Below are positions 7,048-15,307 of a stretch of 64,000 nucleotides of DNA, in pieces. The notes below the pieces were generated by a model, which was given only the letters and a program-made list of their open reading frames with translations, did not search any database and was not told the DNA's origin. Within the stretch, counting starts at the first letter, position 1; every line of letters starts with the position of its first letter. A program made the position numbers and the translations under genes. The DNA comes from Geminicoccus harenae (lineage in GTDB: Bacteria; Pseudomonadota; Alphaproteobacteria; Geminicoccales; Geminicoccaceae): positions 1 to 64,000 of the forward strand of contig NZ_JABGCL010000021.1 in the NCBI RefSeq assembly GCF_019800005.1. The letters are read 5' to 3'.

Positions 7048-9093
7048 ATGTGCCTGTCCCAGCCGACTGCCTCGACCGCCCCTCGGCCAGCAGCGGCCCG
7101 CCGTCCAGCGGCAGCACATCGCCCAACATCAGCTCGTCGGATTGCCGGGCTGGTGCTGGCGGGGCTGGCCCTGGCGGCGGCAGCCTTGCCGGCGCAGGCC
7201 GCCGTCTCGGTGGCGGACGTGCTGCGCGCGGTGGAAGCCGGCCACTACGCCTGGGCGCGGGCCAAGGCCGAGGAGGCCGGCGGCACGCTGCTGGAAGAGT
7301 ATGTGGACTGGCGCGAGTTGCGCGATGCCACGCCCGTGCCGGGCTTCAAGCGCTTCCGCAGCTTCCTGACGACAGAGGCGGACTGGCCGGCCCTGCCCCG
7401 CATCCGGGCCCGGGCGGAGGATGCGCTGGACAGCAGCGTGGATGACGCGACCGTGCTGGCGTTCTTTGCCGATCACGAGCCGGTGACCCGCCAGGGCCGC
7501 ACCCGGCTGGCGATCGCCCTGCTCGCGACGGACGAGCAGAAGGCCGCTGCCGTGGCGGGGGAGGCCTGGGTGGAGGGACGGTTCAGCGCTGCCGAGGAAC
7601 GCTACTTGCTCGCCAGGCTCGGCCGCCTGATCACGAGGGACCAGGACCGCCAGCGGCTGGATACTCTGCTGGCCGCCGGGGCGTGGGAGGAGGCACGCCG
7701 CCAGGCCAAGCGCCTGGACCAGGGACGGCAGCGCCTGGCCGAGGCGCGGATCCTGCTCCAGTCGGGGGCCAGCGGCATCGACCGGGCGGTGGCCAGGGTG
7801 CCGGACGCCCTCAAGGCCGATCCCGGCCTCAGCCTCGACCGGATCGAGCGGGCCCGCAAGGATGGACGGGACGCACGCGCCCGCGAGCTCCTGCAGCTGC
7901 TGACCCGCGATGCGGAAAGCCAGCCGGCGGCCTGGTGGCGCGAGCGGCACATCCAGATCCGCGACCGGATCGATGCCGGCGCGTTCAAGGAAGCCTATCG
8001 GCTGGCGGCAACCCATCGGCAGCCCAAGGACCATTCCAGCTATGCCGACGCCGAGTGGCTGGCCGGCTGGCTGGCCTTGAGCTTCCTGGACCGGCCCAAG
8101 GACGCGGCAGCCCATTTCAGCGCGATGGCCGCCGAGGTGTCCTCGCCGATCAGCGTCGCCCGCGGCAAGTACTGGACGGGGCGAGCGCAGGCCGCGAGCG
8201 GCGCAGACAAGGCGGCGGATGCGAACTGGCGCTCCGCAGCGGCGTACGGGACGACCTTCTATGGCCAGCTCGCCTGGCTGGAAAGCGGCCGGCCGCCCCA
8301 GCTGCCGGAGCTGGGCTTTCCCGAGCCGGACGAGGCGCAACGCGCGGCATTCCAGAAGCGGCGGCTGGTCCGCCTGGCACAGCTCCTGTGTGCCGAGGGC
8401 GGCGACGTGCAGGCCGGTCCGATCTTGAGCCACTTGGCCAGCCTGGCCCTGGACGAGCCTGTGACGCTGGGCCAGGTGGCGGAGCTCGCCACGGACTGCC
8501 GCCGGCTCGACACGGTGGTGCAGACCGCGCGGCTGGCCCAGCGCGGCGGGAGCCTGAATGCTGCGGCCGCCTTCCCGGCCCCGCCCTTCGTGGCGCTGGC
8601 CGAGGGCTCGGCGGTCGATCCGGCGCTGGTCACCGCGATCGCCCGCCAGGAGAGCCAGTTCTACCCGCGGGCGCAGAGCCCGGCGGGTGCGCTGGGCTTG
8701 CTCCAGCTCATGCCCGGCACGGCCAAGGCGATGGCCCGCAAGCAGGGCATGCCTTACGCCGACGTGCGGCTCCTGACCGATCCTGGCTACAACGTCACGC
8801 TCGGCCGGACCTATCTGGAGGAGCAACTCGGTCGCTGGGGCGAGCCGGCCATGGCGATCGCCGCCTACAATGCGGGTCCCAGGCGGGTGGACAGCTGGAT
8901 CGCCCGCTATGGCGATCCACGCGGCAAGGGGCTGCACCGGCTGGTCGACTGGATGGAACTCATTCCGTTCACCGAGACCCGGAACTATGTTCAGCGCGTC
9001 CTGGAGGGGCGCAACGTGTACCGGCTCCGCTTCGGCTGGAATGCGGAAGTGGCGGGTCATCCGTTCGCGCCCGGCCACGGCAACCCCTCCTGA
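7048..9093 (+). CDS. slt: soluble lytic murein transglycosylase
   Basis: About 681 residues. A signal peptide follows a Pro/Ala/Arg-rich N-terminus: RRIAGLVLAGLALAAAALPA with cleavage after AQA. A long alpha-helical superhelix (U/L domains) leads to a C-terminal goose-lysozyme-like catalytic domain at about residues 520-660. The catalytic Glu is in VTAIARQESQFYPRA, followed by GALGLLQLMPGTAK and AIAAYNAGPRRVDSWI. It cleaves the MurNAc-GlcNAc bond with anhydro-ring formation in the periplasm. ATG 7048 is preferred over a TTG at 6964, which would put 28 extra residues before the signal. It is the first of a plus-strand run. Confidence 0.92.
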   Translation: MCLSQPTASTAPRPAAARRPAAAHRPTSARRIAGLVLAGLALAAAALPAQAAVSVADVLRAVEAGHYAWARAKAEEAGGTLLEEYVDWRELRDATPVPGFKRFRSFLTTEADWPALPRIRARAEDALDSSVDDATVLAFFADHEPVTRQGRTRLAIALLATDEQKAAAVAGEAWVEGRFSAAEERYLLARLGRLITRDQDRQRLDTLLAAGAWEEARRQAKRLDQGRQRLAEARILLQSGASGIDRAVARVPDALKADPGLSLDRIERARKDGRDARARELLQLLTRDAESQPAAWWRERHIQIRDRIDAGAFKEAYRLAATHRQPKDHSSYADAEWLAGWLALSFLDRPKDAAAHFSAMAAEVSSPISVARGKYWTGRAQAASGADKAADANWRSAAAYGTTFYGQLAWLESGRPPQLPELGFPEPDEAQRAAFQKRRLVRLAQLLCAEGGDVQAGPILSHLASLALDEPVTLGQVAELATDCRRLDTVVQTARLAQRGGSLNAAAAFPAPPFVALAEGSAVDPALVTAIARQESQFYPRAQSPAGALGLLQLMPGTAKAMARKQGMPYADVRLLTDPGYNVTLGRTYLEEQLGRWGEPAMAIAAYNAGPRRVDSWIARYGDPRGKGLHRLVDWMELIPFTETRNYVQRVLEGRNVYRLRFGWNAEVAGHPFAPGHGNPS

Positions 9094-9153
9094 TCGGCTC
9101 GTCCTGACCGGCACTCGCTCCGGTCGCGGCGGCCGGACCGCCAGCGCCCGGAG

Positions 9154-10149
9154 ATGCTCGTGCCGCCCGTAGACGACCTGCCGCTCTCGATCGACCAGAT
9201 CCAGGCGGCCGCTGCCCGCCTGGAGGGGCTGGCCGTCCGCACCCCGCTCCTGGAAAGCCCGCTGCTGAACGCCCGGCTCGGCGGACGCCTGCTGGTCAAG
9301 GCGGAATGCCTGCAGCGCACCGGCAGCTTCAAGTTCCGCGGCGCCTACAACGCCGTCAGCTCGGCCGGCGGGCGACCGGTGGTGGCGTTCTCGTCCGGCA
9401 ACCATGCCCAGGGCGTGGCGCATGCGGCACAGATCCTGGGCGTGCCGGCAACCATCATCATGCCGGCGGACGCCCCGCGCACCAAGCTCGACAACACCCG
9501 GGCCTATGGCGCCACCGTGGTCACCTACGACCGGTGGAACGAGGACCGCGAGGCGATCGGGGCAGGCATCGCGAAGGACCAGGGGGCCGTGCTGGTCCGC
9601 CCCTATGACGACCCGCTGGTCATGGCGGGTCAGGGCACGGTCGGGCTGGAGATCGCAGGGGACTGCCTGGACCGGGACATCCGGCCGGAGTGCGTGCTGG
9701 TCCCGGCCAGCGGCGGCGGGCTGGCGGCGGGCGTGGCCACTGCGGTCCAGGCGAGCCTGCCGGCAACGGCGATCATGACCGCCGAGCCAGCGGGCTTCGA
9801 CGATCATGCCCGCTCGCTGGCAGCAGGCGAGCGCACCGCCCGGCCCGAGGATGGAACGACGATCTGCGACGCGCTGATGGCCAAGATCCCGGGCGAGCTG
9901 ACCTTCCAGGTCAACCGCCGCCGGCTGGCGGGCGGCACGGTCGCAGACGACCGGGCGGTGCGTACCGCGATGCTGACGGCGTTCCGCTACCTGAAGCTGG
10001 TGGTCGAGCCGGGCGGTGCCGTCGGTCTCGCGGCCGTGCTGGCGGGGGCCGTGCCGATACGGGACCGGACCGTGGTGGTGGTGCTTTCCGGCGGCAATGT
10101 CGACGCAGAGCTGTTCGCCGAGGTGCTGGACGAGAGCGCCGACGCTTGA
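9154..10149 (+). CDS. PLP-dependent threonine/serine dehydratase-like enzyme
   Basis: 331 residues of fold-type II PLP enzyme. The cofactor lysine is in GSFKFRGAYNAV, the substrate loop is FSSGNHAQGVAHAA, the phosphate loop PASGGGLAAGVA, and the C-terminal VLSGGNVD motif is present. It has no C-terminal ACT regulatory domain, so it resembles catabolic threonine dehydratase or serine racemase/dehydratase rather than feedback-inhibited IlvA. It would convert threonine or serine to the 2-oxoacid and ammonia. A GTG at 9160 has a better-spaced GGAG than the ATG at 9154. The stop overlaps the next gene's TTG start (TTGA). Confidence 0.88.
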   Translation: MLVPPVDDLPLSIDQIQAAAARLEGLAVRTPLLESPLLNARLGGRLLVKAECLQRTGSFKFRGAYNAVSSAGGRPVVAFSSGNHAQGVAHAAQILGVPATIIMPADAPRTKLDNTRAYGATVVTYDRWNEDREAIGAGIAKDQGAVLVRPYDDPLVMAGQGTVGLEIAGDCLDRDIRPECVLVPASGGGLAAGVATAVQASLPATAIMTAEPAGFDDHARSLAAGERTARPEDGTTICDALMAKIPGELTFQVNRRRLAGGTVADDRAVRTAMLTAFRYLKLVVEPGGAVGLAAVLAGAVPIRDRTVVVVLSGGNVDAELFAEVLDESADA

Positions 10150-11066
10150 GCCCGCAACGCGAGACCCGGGTCGACTGGCCGACCGTCGCGGGACTGCGCC
10201 TGCGCTGCATCACCTGGCGCAGCGACGGCGAGCGGCGCGGGACGGTGGTGATCTGCAACGGCCGCACCGAGTTCATCGAGAAATATCTGGGCGTGGTGGA
10301 GGAGTTGCAGGAGCGGCGCTTCGACGTCGTGGCCTTCGACTGGCGCGGCCAGGGCCTGTCGGACCGGCTGCTGCCGGATCGCAGCAAGGGCCATGTCGAG
10401 AGCTTCGACGATTATCTGGAGGACCTTCGGGCGATCATGGCGCTGGTCGACCGCCTTCGCCTGCCGGGTCCACGGGTGATGCTCGCCCACTCCACCGGCG
10501 GTCAGGTGGGCCTGCGCTACCTCCACGACCATCCCGGCACGTTCACGGGCGCTGCCATGTCCGCACCGATGCTGGGCATGCGCTTTGCCGGCATCCCACC
10601 GGCTGTCGCGGTGGGGCTGATCCGGGCCATGTGCGCAGGCGGACGGAGCCGGGACTACGCCTTCGGCCAGGGGCCGAAGCCCTATGTCTACCACGACTTT
10701 GCGGGCAACGTGCTCACGAGCTGCGAGGAGAGCTATCTCGCCTATCGGGCACTGGTCGACGCCGATCCGGAGCTGGGCCTGGGTGGGCCGACCTTCGGCT
10801 GGGTCCGGGCAGCCCTGCGCTCGATCGCGCTCTCCCGGCAGCCGGCCTTCCTCCAACAGATCGGCTGCCCGGTCCTCCTGGCGCTGGGCGACGAGGAACG
10901 GGTGGTCGACCCGCGTGCCATCATGCGGGCAGCGGCCCTGCTGCCACGGGCCGAGCTCCTGCGGATCCCAGGCGCACGCCATGAGATCCTGATCGAGCGG
11001 CCGGCACTGCGCCAAGCCTTCTGGACGAGGTTCGACGCCTGGTTCAGCCGGCTGCCGCCGCCCTGA
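10146..11066 (+). CDS. alpha/beta hydrolase, PldB-like lysophospholipase
   Basis: 306 residues if translation begins at the TTG that overlaps the preceding stop (TTGA). The frame is open further upstream but would run through the dehydratase gene. The hydrolase fold is clear: ICNGRTEFIEKY (oxyanion region), VVAFDWRGQGLSDR, nucleophile elbow LAHSTGGQVGLRYL, the acid in LGDEERVVDP, and the catalytic His in GARHEILIE. The DWRGQG and HSTGG motifs are typical of lysophospholipase L2/monoacylglycerol lipase. It acts on lysophospholipids or monoglycerides; the true substrate is unknown. Its end overlaps the convergent uracil-DNA glycosylase by 23 bases. Confidence 0.85.
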   Translation: MSPQRETRVDWPTVAGLRLRCITWRSDGERRGTVVICNGRTEFIEKYLGVVEELQERRFDVVAFDWRGQGLSDRLLPDRSKGHVESFDDYLEDLRAIMALVDRLRLPGPRVMLAHSTGGQVGLRYLHDHPGTFTGAAMSAPMLGMRFAGIPPAVAVGLIRAMCAGGRSRDYAFGQGPKPYVYHDFAGNVLTSCEESYLAYRALVDADPELGLGGPTFGWVRAALRSIALSRQPAFLQQIGCPVLLALGDEERVVDPRAIMRAAALLPRAELLRIPGARHEILIERPALRQAFWTRFDAWFSRLPPP

Positions 11067-11706
11067 GCCTGGCCACGGTGCGGACGACCTCGTCCACCAT
11101 CGCGGGCGTGAGCAGCCCGGTCTGCACGTTGTAGCGTGAGGTATGATAGCTGGAGACGAGGCTGGTCACCTCGTCGACCGGCTGGACCAGGCCGTGGCCG
11201 AAGGGCAGCTCCTTGAGCTTGCGCCCGAACGCCCGCACCACCGATTCATGGGCGATCCGCCCGAGCGTCAGCACCACTCGCGGCCGGGGTGACGCCAGGA
11301 GCTCGTCCTGGAGAAAGCGCCGGCAGGTGGCGACCTCCGCCGGCGTGGGCTTGTTTTCCGGCGGCACGCAGCGCGCGGCATTGGTCACCCTGGTGTCCAC
11401 GAGGGTGAAGCCGTCCGCCGGATCGGCCCCATAGGTGCCGCTGGCGAGGCCGTGCGCCGCGAGTGCCCCGTAGAGGACGTCGCCGGCGAAGTCGCCGGTG
11501 AACGGCCGCCCGGTCCGGTTGGCCCCGCGCAGCCCCGGCGCCAGCCCGACGATCAGGACGCGCGCATCCGCCGGACCGAACGAAGGGACCGGGGCATGGT
11601 GCCAGCCGGGGAATCTCACCCGGTTGGCGCCGCGGAACGCCGCCAGACGGGGGCAGAGCGGGCAGTCCGGCGACGGCTCTGCCCGTTGTACCGGCGAACT
11701 GGTCAG
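11044..11706 (-). CDS. uracil-DNA glycosylase, family 5-like (Fe-S)
   Basis: Removes uracil from DNA in base-excision repair. Core motifs are LIVGLAPGLRGANRTGRPFT, ARCVPPENKPTPAE and SSYHTSRYNVQTG, the UDGb pattern. An upstream in-frame DCPLCPRLAAFRGANR supplies two cysteines expected for the [4Fe-4S] cluster, together with the Cys of ARCVPP and TCRRF. This N-terminus lies before the GTG at 11619, so the true start must be further up. The only candidate is a CTG at 11706 whose last two bases begin the TGA stop of the NYN gene; it gives 220 residues, the usual length. It is translationally coupled to the NYN gene, and the start is inferred. Confidence 0.85.
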   Translation of the reverse strand: MTSSPVQRAEPSPDCPLCPRLAAFRGANRVRFPGWHHAPVPSFGPADARVLIVGLAPGLRGANRTGRPFTGDFAGDVLYGALAAHGLASGTYGADPADGFTLVDTRVTNAARCVPPENKPTPAEVATCRRFLQDELLASPRPRVVLTLGRIAHESVVRAFGRKLKELPFGHGLVQPVDEVTSLVSSYHTSRYNVQTGLLTPAMVDEVVRTVARLRAAAAG

Positions 11707-12326
11707 GTGCTGACCTGTTCGTCGTCTTCCTCGTCCTCGTTGATGTCGTCTTCCAGCTCGCTCGACACCATCGGACGCGGCGTCTCGCGGGCGATCAGCG
11801 GCATCAGGTCGGCGAGGTCGACGAAGAAGTCGGCCTGGCGGCGCAGCTCGTCCGCGATCAGCGGCGGCTGGATCTTGATGGTCGAGATCACCGTGACCCG
11901 CTTGCCCCGGCGCTGCACCGCGTCCACCAGCCGCCGGAAATCGCCGTCGCCGGAGATCAGGACGATGTGGTCCAGGAAGTGCGACTGCTCCATGATGTCG
12001 ACGGCGATGTCGACATCCATGTTGCCCTTGAACTTCCGCCGGCCGGTGCTCTGGGTGTACTCCTTCAACGGCTTGGTCACCATCGTGTAGCCGTTGTAGT
12101 CGAGCCAGTCGACCAGAGGTCGGATCGGCGAGTATTCTTGCTCGTCCAGGAGAGCGGTATAGTAGTAGGCTCGGATGAACCGGCAGGACAGGTTGAAGGT
12201 TCTGAGCAGCCTCTTGTAATCGATGTCGAAAGCAAGAGCGCGGGCAGCTTGATACAGATTGGCCCCGTCGATGAACAGCGAGGTTCGATCGTCGGGGTGA
12301 AGGATGTCAGAGGGCAGGAGCCCCAT
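11703..12326 (-). CDS. NYN-domain (LabA/DUF88-like) putative ribonuclease
   Basis: 207 residues. The PIN-like NYN fold is shown by LFIDGANLYQAARAL, KGNMDVDIAVDIME and IVLISGDGDFRRLVDAV; the aspartates in these three motifs would bind the metal ion. A very acidic C-terminal tail (DDINEDEEDDEQ) follows. Proteins of this type are putative RNases with broad, poorly defined roles; in alphaproteobacteria they often lie beside rpoZ and rsh, as here. It is cytoplasmic and forms a two-gene unit with the uracil-DNA glycosylase through a 4-base overlap. It is divergent from rpoZ across a 276-base gap. Confidence 0.88.
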   Translation of the reverse strand: MGLLPSDILHPDDRTSLFIDGANLYQAARALAFDIDYKRLLRTFNLSCRFIRAYYYTALLDEQEYSPIRPLVDWLDYNGYTMVTKPLKEYTQSTGRRKFKGNMDVDIAVDIMEQSHFLDHIVLISGDGDFRRLVDAVQRRGKRVTVISTIKIQPPLIADELRRQADFFVDLADLMPLIARETPRPMVSSELEDDINEDEEDDEQVST

Positions 12327-12485
12327 CGGGCCGCTCCGAATTCAGTTCGTTGTTGATATTCTCCGCCGAGCGACGGAAGAAGCCGGTGTAGAGCGACTCT
12401 CTCGGTGGGGCAATCGCCCTGCGACCAGGACGCACTCTTCTGATCACCTGACAGTTGCACGTCGCGGCCGCCGGCGGTGGCAGCA

Positions 12486-12527
12486 TACCGCGCCCACGCG
12501 TGGCTGGCATGTGGTCGCGGTACCGCG
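12486..12527. promoter_or_regulatory. overlapping inverted repeats upstream of rpoZ
   Basis: TACCGCG at 12486-12492 is inverted as CGCGGTA at 12516-12522. The second arm is also part of a perfect 12-base palindrome, CGCGGTACCGCG (12516-12527). The site lies in the 276-base gap between the NYN gene and rpoZ, about 75 bases before the rpoZ start. It could be an operator or a hairpin in the rpoZ leader. GC-rich palindromes arise easily in such DNA, so this is weak. Nothing else in the gap is convincing apart from GGAG nine bases before rpoZ. Confidence 0.3.
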
Positions 12528-12602
12528 CGGCTGGTTTGCAGACGGGCGCGTGATGCACTACATGACGGGCAGACGTCTTGTGACTTGCTCCGGAGTTTCT
12601 TC

Positions 12603-12974
12603 ATGGCCCGCATCACCGTCGAGGACTGCGTTGAACGCGTCCCGAGCCGGTTCGAACTCGTGATGCTCGCCGCGCAGCGGGCACGCGACGTGTCGGCCGG
12701 CGCATCGCTCAACGTGGATCGTGACAACGACAAGAACCCGGTGGTCGCGCTGCGCGAGATCGCCGAGGACAAGATCGACCTGGACCATCTGCGCTACGAG
12801 ATGATCCACGGCCTGCGCCGCCATGCCGAGGTCGGCAGCGAGGAGCCGGAAAGCCTGCAGGACGAGCTGGACGCCCTCATGCCCGCCCCGGATCTCGGCC
12901 AGATCGGCCAGATGCCCGAGGACGTGTCCTACCAGGACCAGGACATCATCGAGGATGAGGGCTTCGATCGCTGA
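12603..12974 (+). CDS. rpoZ: RNA polymerase omega subunit
   Basis: 123 residues beginning MARITVEDCVERVPSRFELV, the invariant omega N-terminus, with AAQRARDVSAGA and NPVVALREIAED downstream. It stabilises the beta-prime subunit and takes part in ppGpp binding to RNA polymerase. The ATG at 12603 has GGAG nine bases upstream. A longer frame from 12477 is not needed. The C-terminal 50 residues are acidic and variable, as usual in alphaproteobacteria. The ppGpp synthetase/hydrolase gene follows 70 bases downstream, linking the alarmone enzyme with one of its polymerase receptors. Confidence 0.95.
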   Translation: MARITVEDCVERVPSRFELVMLAAQRARDVSAGASLNVDRDNDKNPVVALREIAEDKIDLDHLRYEMIHGLRRHAEVGSEEPESLQDELDALMPAPDLGQIGQMPEDVSYQDQDIIEDEGFDR

Positions 12975-13044
12975 GCGCACGAACTAGGCGGCCGCCAGCC
13001 GGGCGGAAGCGGCCGCCAACACCCCCGTCGAGGCGGCCTTGAGC

Positions 13045-15264
13045 ATGGAAGGCGGCGAAGTTCTGGCCAGACCGGCCGCCGAGGTGCAGGCGGAGCCGCC
13101 CAAGCCCGTGCCGCGTCGCAAGGTCCTGCGCCAGTACGAGCTGGTGGACTTGGTGCGCGCCTACGATCCGGACGTGGACGAGGAGCTGCTGGACCGCGCC
13201 TACGTCTTCACCATGCGCGCGCACGGCTCGCAGCTCCGCGCCTCGGGCGACCCGTACTACCATCATCCGGTCGAGGTGGCCGGCATCCTGGCAGGCCTCA
13301 AGCTCGATACCGCCTCAATCGCGACCGGCCTGCTGCACGACACGGTCGAGGATACCGTCACCACCAATGCCGAGCTGGCCCGGCTATTCGGCAAGGAGGT
13401 GGCGCGCCTGGTCGAGGGCGTGACCAAGCTCAACAAGATCGAGCTCCAGTCGGCCGAGACCGCCCAGGCCGAGAACTTCCGCAAGCTGCTCCTCGCCATG
13501 AGCGAGGACATAAGGGTGCTGCTGGTCAAGCTCGCCGACCGGCTGCACAACATGCGCACCCTCCATTTCATCAAGAACGAGGAGCGCAGGAGGCGGATCG
13601 CCCGGGAAACCCTGGAGATCTATGCGCCGCTGGCCGAGCGGATCGGCATGGAGGCGATGAAGGGCGAGCTGGAGGATCTGGCGTTCGCCGAGCTCTGGCC
13701 GGACTATCGCGAAGGCGTGCTGCACCGGCTGAACACGCTGCGCCAGGGCGATGACGGGCTGATCGAGCGGGTCTGCGCCGCGTTGCGCGATACCCTGCAC
13801 AAGGAAGGCATCGAGGCCGATATCACGGGGCGGGTCAAGACGCCCTACTCGATCTGGCGCAAGATGCAGAACAAGAACGTCAGCTTCGAGCAGCTCTCGG
13901 ACCTGATGGCCTTCCGGGTGATCGTCGGCACGGTCGGCGAATGCTATGCGGCGCTGGGCGTGATCCACGGCAAGTGGCAGACCCTGCCCGGGCGGTTCAA
14001 GGACTATATCAGCCTGCCCAAGCCCAACGGCTACCGCTCGCTGCACACCACCATCCTGGGCCCGGAAGGGCGCAAGGTGGAGATCCAGATCCGGACCGCC
14101 GAGATGCACGAGGTGGCCGAGCTGGGGGTGGCCGCGCACTGGGCCTACAAGGAGGGCGAGCGGCCGCGCGACGGCCGGCAGTTCCGCTGGCTGCGCTCCC
14201 TGCTCGAGATCCTGGAGCATGCCAGCGACCCCGAGGAATTCCTCGAGCACACCAAGCTCGAGATGTTCCAGGACCAGGTGTTCTGCTTCACGCCGAAGGG
14301 CCAGCTGATCAACCTGCCGCGCGGCGCCACGCCGGTCGATTTCGCCTATGCGGTCCATTCGCAGATCGGCGATACCTGCGTCGGCGCCAAGGTCGACGGG
14401 CGCATCGTGCAGCTGCGCACCCAGCTGAAAAACGGCGACCAAGTCCAGATCATCACCGCCAAAGGGGCCACGCCCTCCCCTGCCTGGGAGCGGTTCGTCG
14501 TCACCGGCCGGGCCCGCTCGCGGGTCCGCCGCTTCCTGCGCCAGCAGCGCCGGTCCGAGTTCATCGACCAGGGCAAGGACCAGGTGACCAAGCTCGCCGA
14601 GCGCGAGCACCTGCCGTTCGGCGAGAAGCACCTGGACAAGGCCAGGACGGCGCTCGGGTTGAAGAGCGTCGAGGATCTGCTGGTCGCAGTGGGCGACGGC
14701 ACGCTGTCGGCGCGCAGCGTGATCGACGCGGTCCGCAGCGAGCTGCAGCCGGCCGAGCCCCAGGAAGAGACCCTGGTGCCCAACCGCGCCAAGGGTCTGG
14801 CCGTCGATCAGACCGAGCATGCGGGCCCGATCCGCGGCCTGCCGCCGGGCGTGGCCTTCCATTTCGCCGGCTGCTGCCATCCCGTGCCGGGCGACGGCAT
14901 CATCGGCCTGGTGCGCACGGGCAAGGGCATCGCCATCCACCGGGTCGAGTGCCGCACCGTGGCGGCGGAGGACGTGAGCGGCGCGCTCACCCTCGGCTGG
15001 AACGGGCAGCTGAACGGGGCCACTGCACCGGCACGGCTCACGGTCATGGCCACCAACAAGCCGGGCGCGCTCGGCACCATCAGCACGCTGATCGGCAAGC
15101 AGGGCGGCAACATCACGGACGTGCGGATGAACCGCAAGGACGACCAGCTCTTCGAGATCACGCTGGATGTCGAGGTCCAGTCGCGCGAGCAGCTCGACCA
15201 GATCCAGGCGGCCCTGCGCTCCAGCTCGATCGTCAACGGGGTCGAGCGGCTGCTGGTCGGCTGA
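13045..15264 (+). CDS. rsh: bifunctional (p)ppGpp synthetase/hydrolase (RelA/SpoT homologue)
   Basis: 739 residues. The HD hydrolase domain (about 45-195) has YYHHPVEVAGIL and TGLLHDTVEDT. The synthetase domain (about 245-360) has DLMAFRVIVGTVGECYAALG, GRFKDYISLPKPNGYRSLHT and VEIQIRTAEMHEVAE. TGS follows (about 395-455, FTPKGQLINLPRGATPVDFA), then a helical region, a zinc-finger-like CCHPVPGD motif, and a C-terminal ACT domain. The intact HD motif means it can hydrolyse as well as make (p)ppGpp, as expected for the single long RSH of an alphaproteobacterium. ATG 13045 is preferred over a TTG two codons earlier. It lies downstream of rpoZ. Confidence 0.96.
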   Translation: MEGGEVLARPAAEVQAEPPKPVPRRKVLRQYELVDLVRAYDPDVDEELLDRAYVFTMRAHGSQLRASGDPYYHHPVEVAGILAGLKLDTASIATGLLHDTVEDTVTTNAELARLFGKEVARLVEGVTKLNKIELQSAETAQAENFRKLLLAMSEDIRVLLVKLADRLHNMRTLHFIKNEERRRRIARETLEIYAPLAERIGMEAMKGELEDLAFAELWPDYREGVLHRLNTLRQGDDGLIERVCAALRDTLHKEGIEADITGRVKTPYSIWRKMQNKNVSFEQLSDLMAFRVIVGTVGECYAALGVIHGKWQTLPGRFKDYISLPKPNGYRSLHTTILGPEGRKVEIQIRTAEMHEVAELGVAAHWAYKEGERPRDGRQFRWLRSLLEILEHASDPEEFLEHTKLEMFQDQVFCFTPKGQLINLPRGATPVDFAYAVHSQIGDTCVGAKVDGRIVQLRTQLKNGDQVQIITAKGATPSPAWERFVVTGRARSRVRRFLRQQRRSEFIDQGKDQVTKLAEREHLPFGEKHLDKARTALGLKSVEDLLVAVGDGTLSARSVIDAVRSELQPAEPQEETLVPNRAKGLAVDQTEHAGPIRGLPPGVAFHFAGCCHPVPGDGIIGLVRTGKGIAIHRVECRTVAAEDVSGALTLGWNGQLNGATAPARLTVMATNKPGALGTISTLIGKQGGNITDVRMNRKDDQLFEITLDVEVQSREQLDQIQAALRSSSIVNGVERLLVG

Positions 15265-15307
15265 CCGACCTGCCCGGAGGGGCCAGCACGGTTCCGGCGG
15301 GGCGCCC

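Noticed and set aside
7129..9807. 892-codon open frame on the minus strand
   Set aside because: It lies opposite the lytic transglycosylase and dehydratase genes, has low-complexity Arg/Gly/Ala content and no family motifs. Long antisense frames are expected at this GC content.
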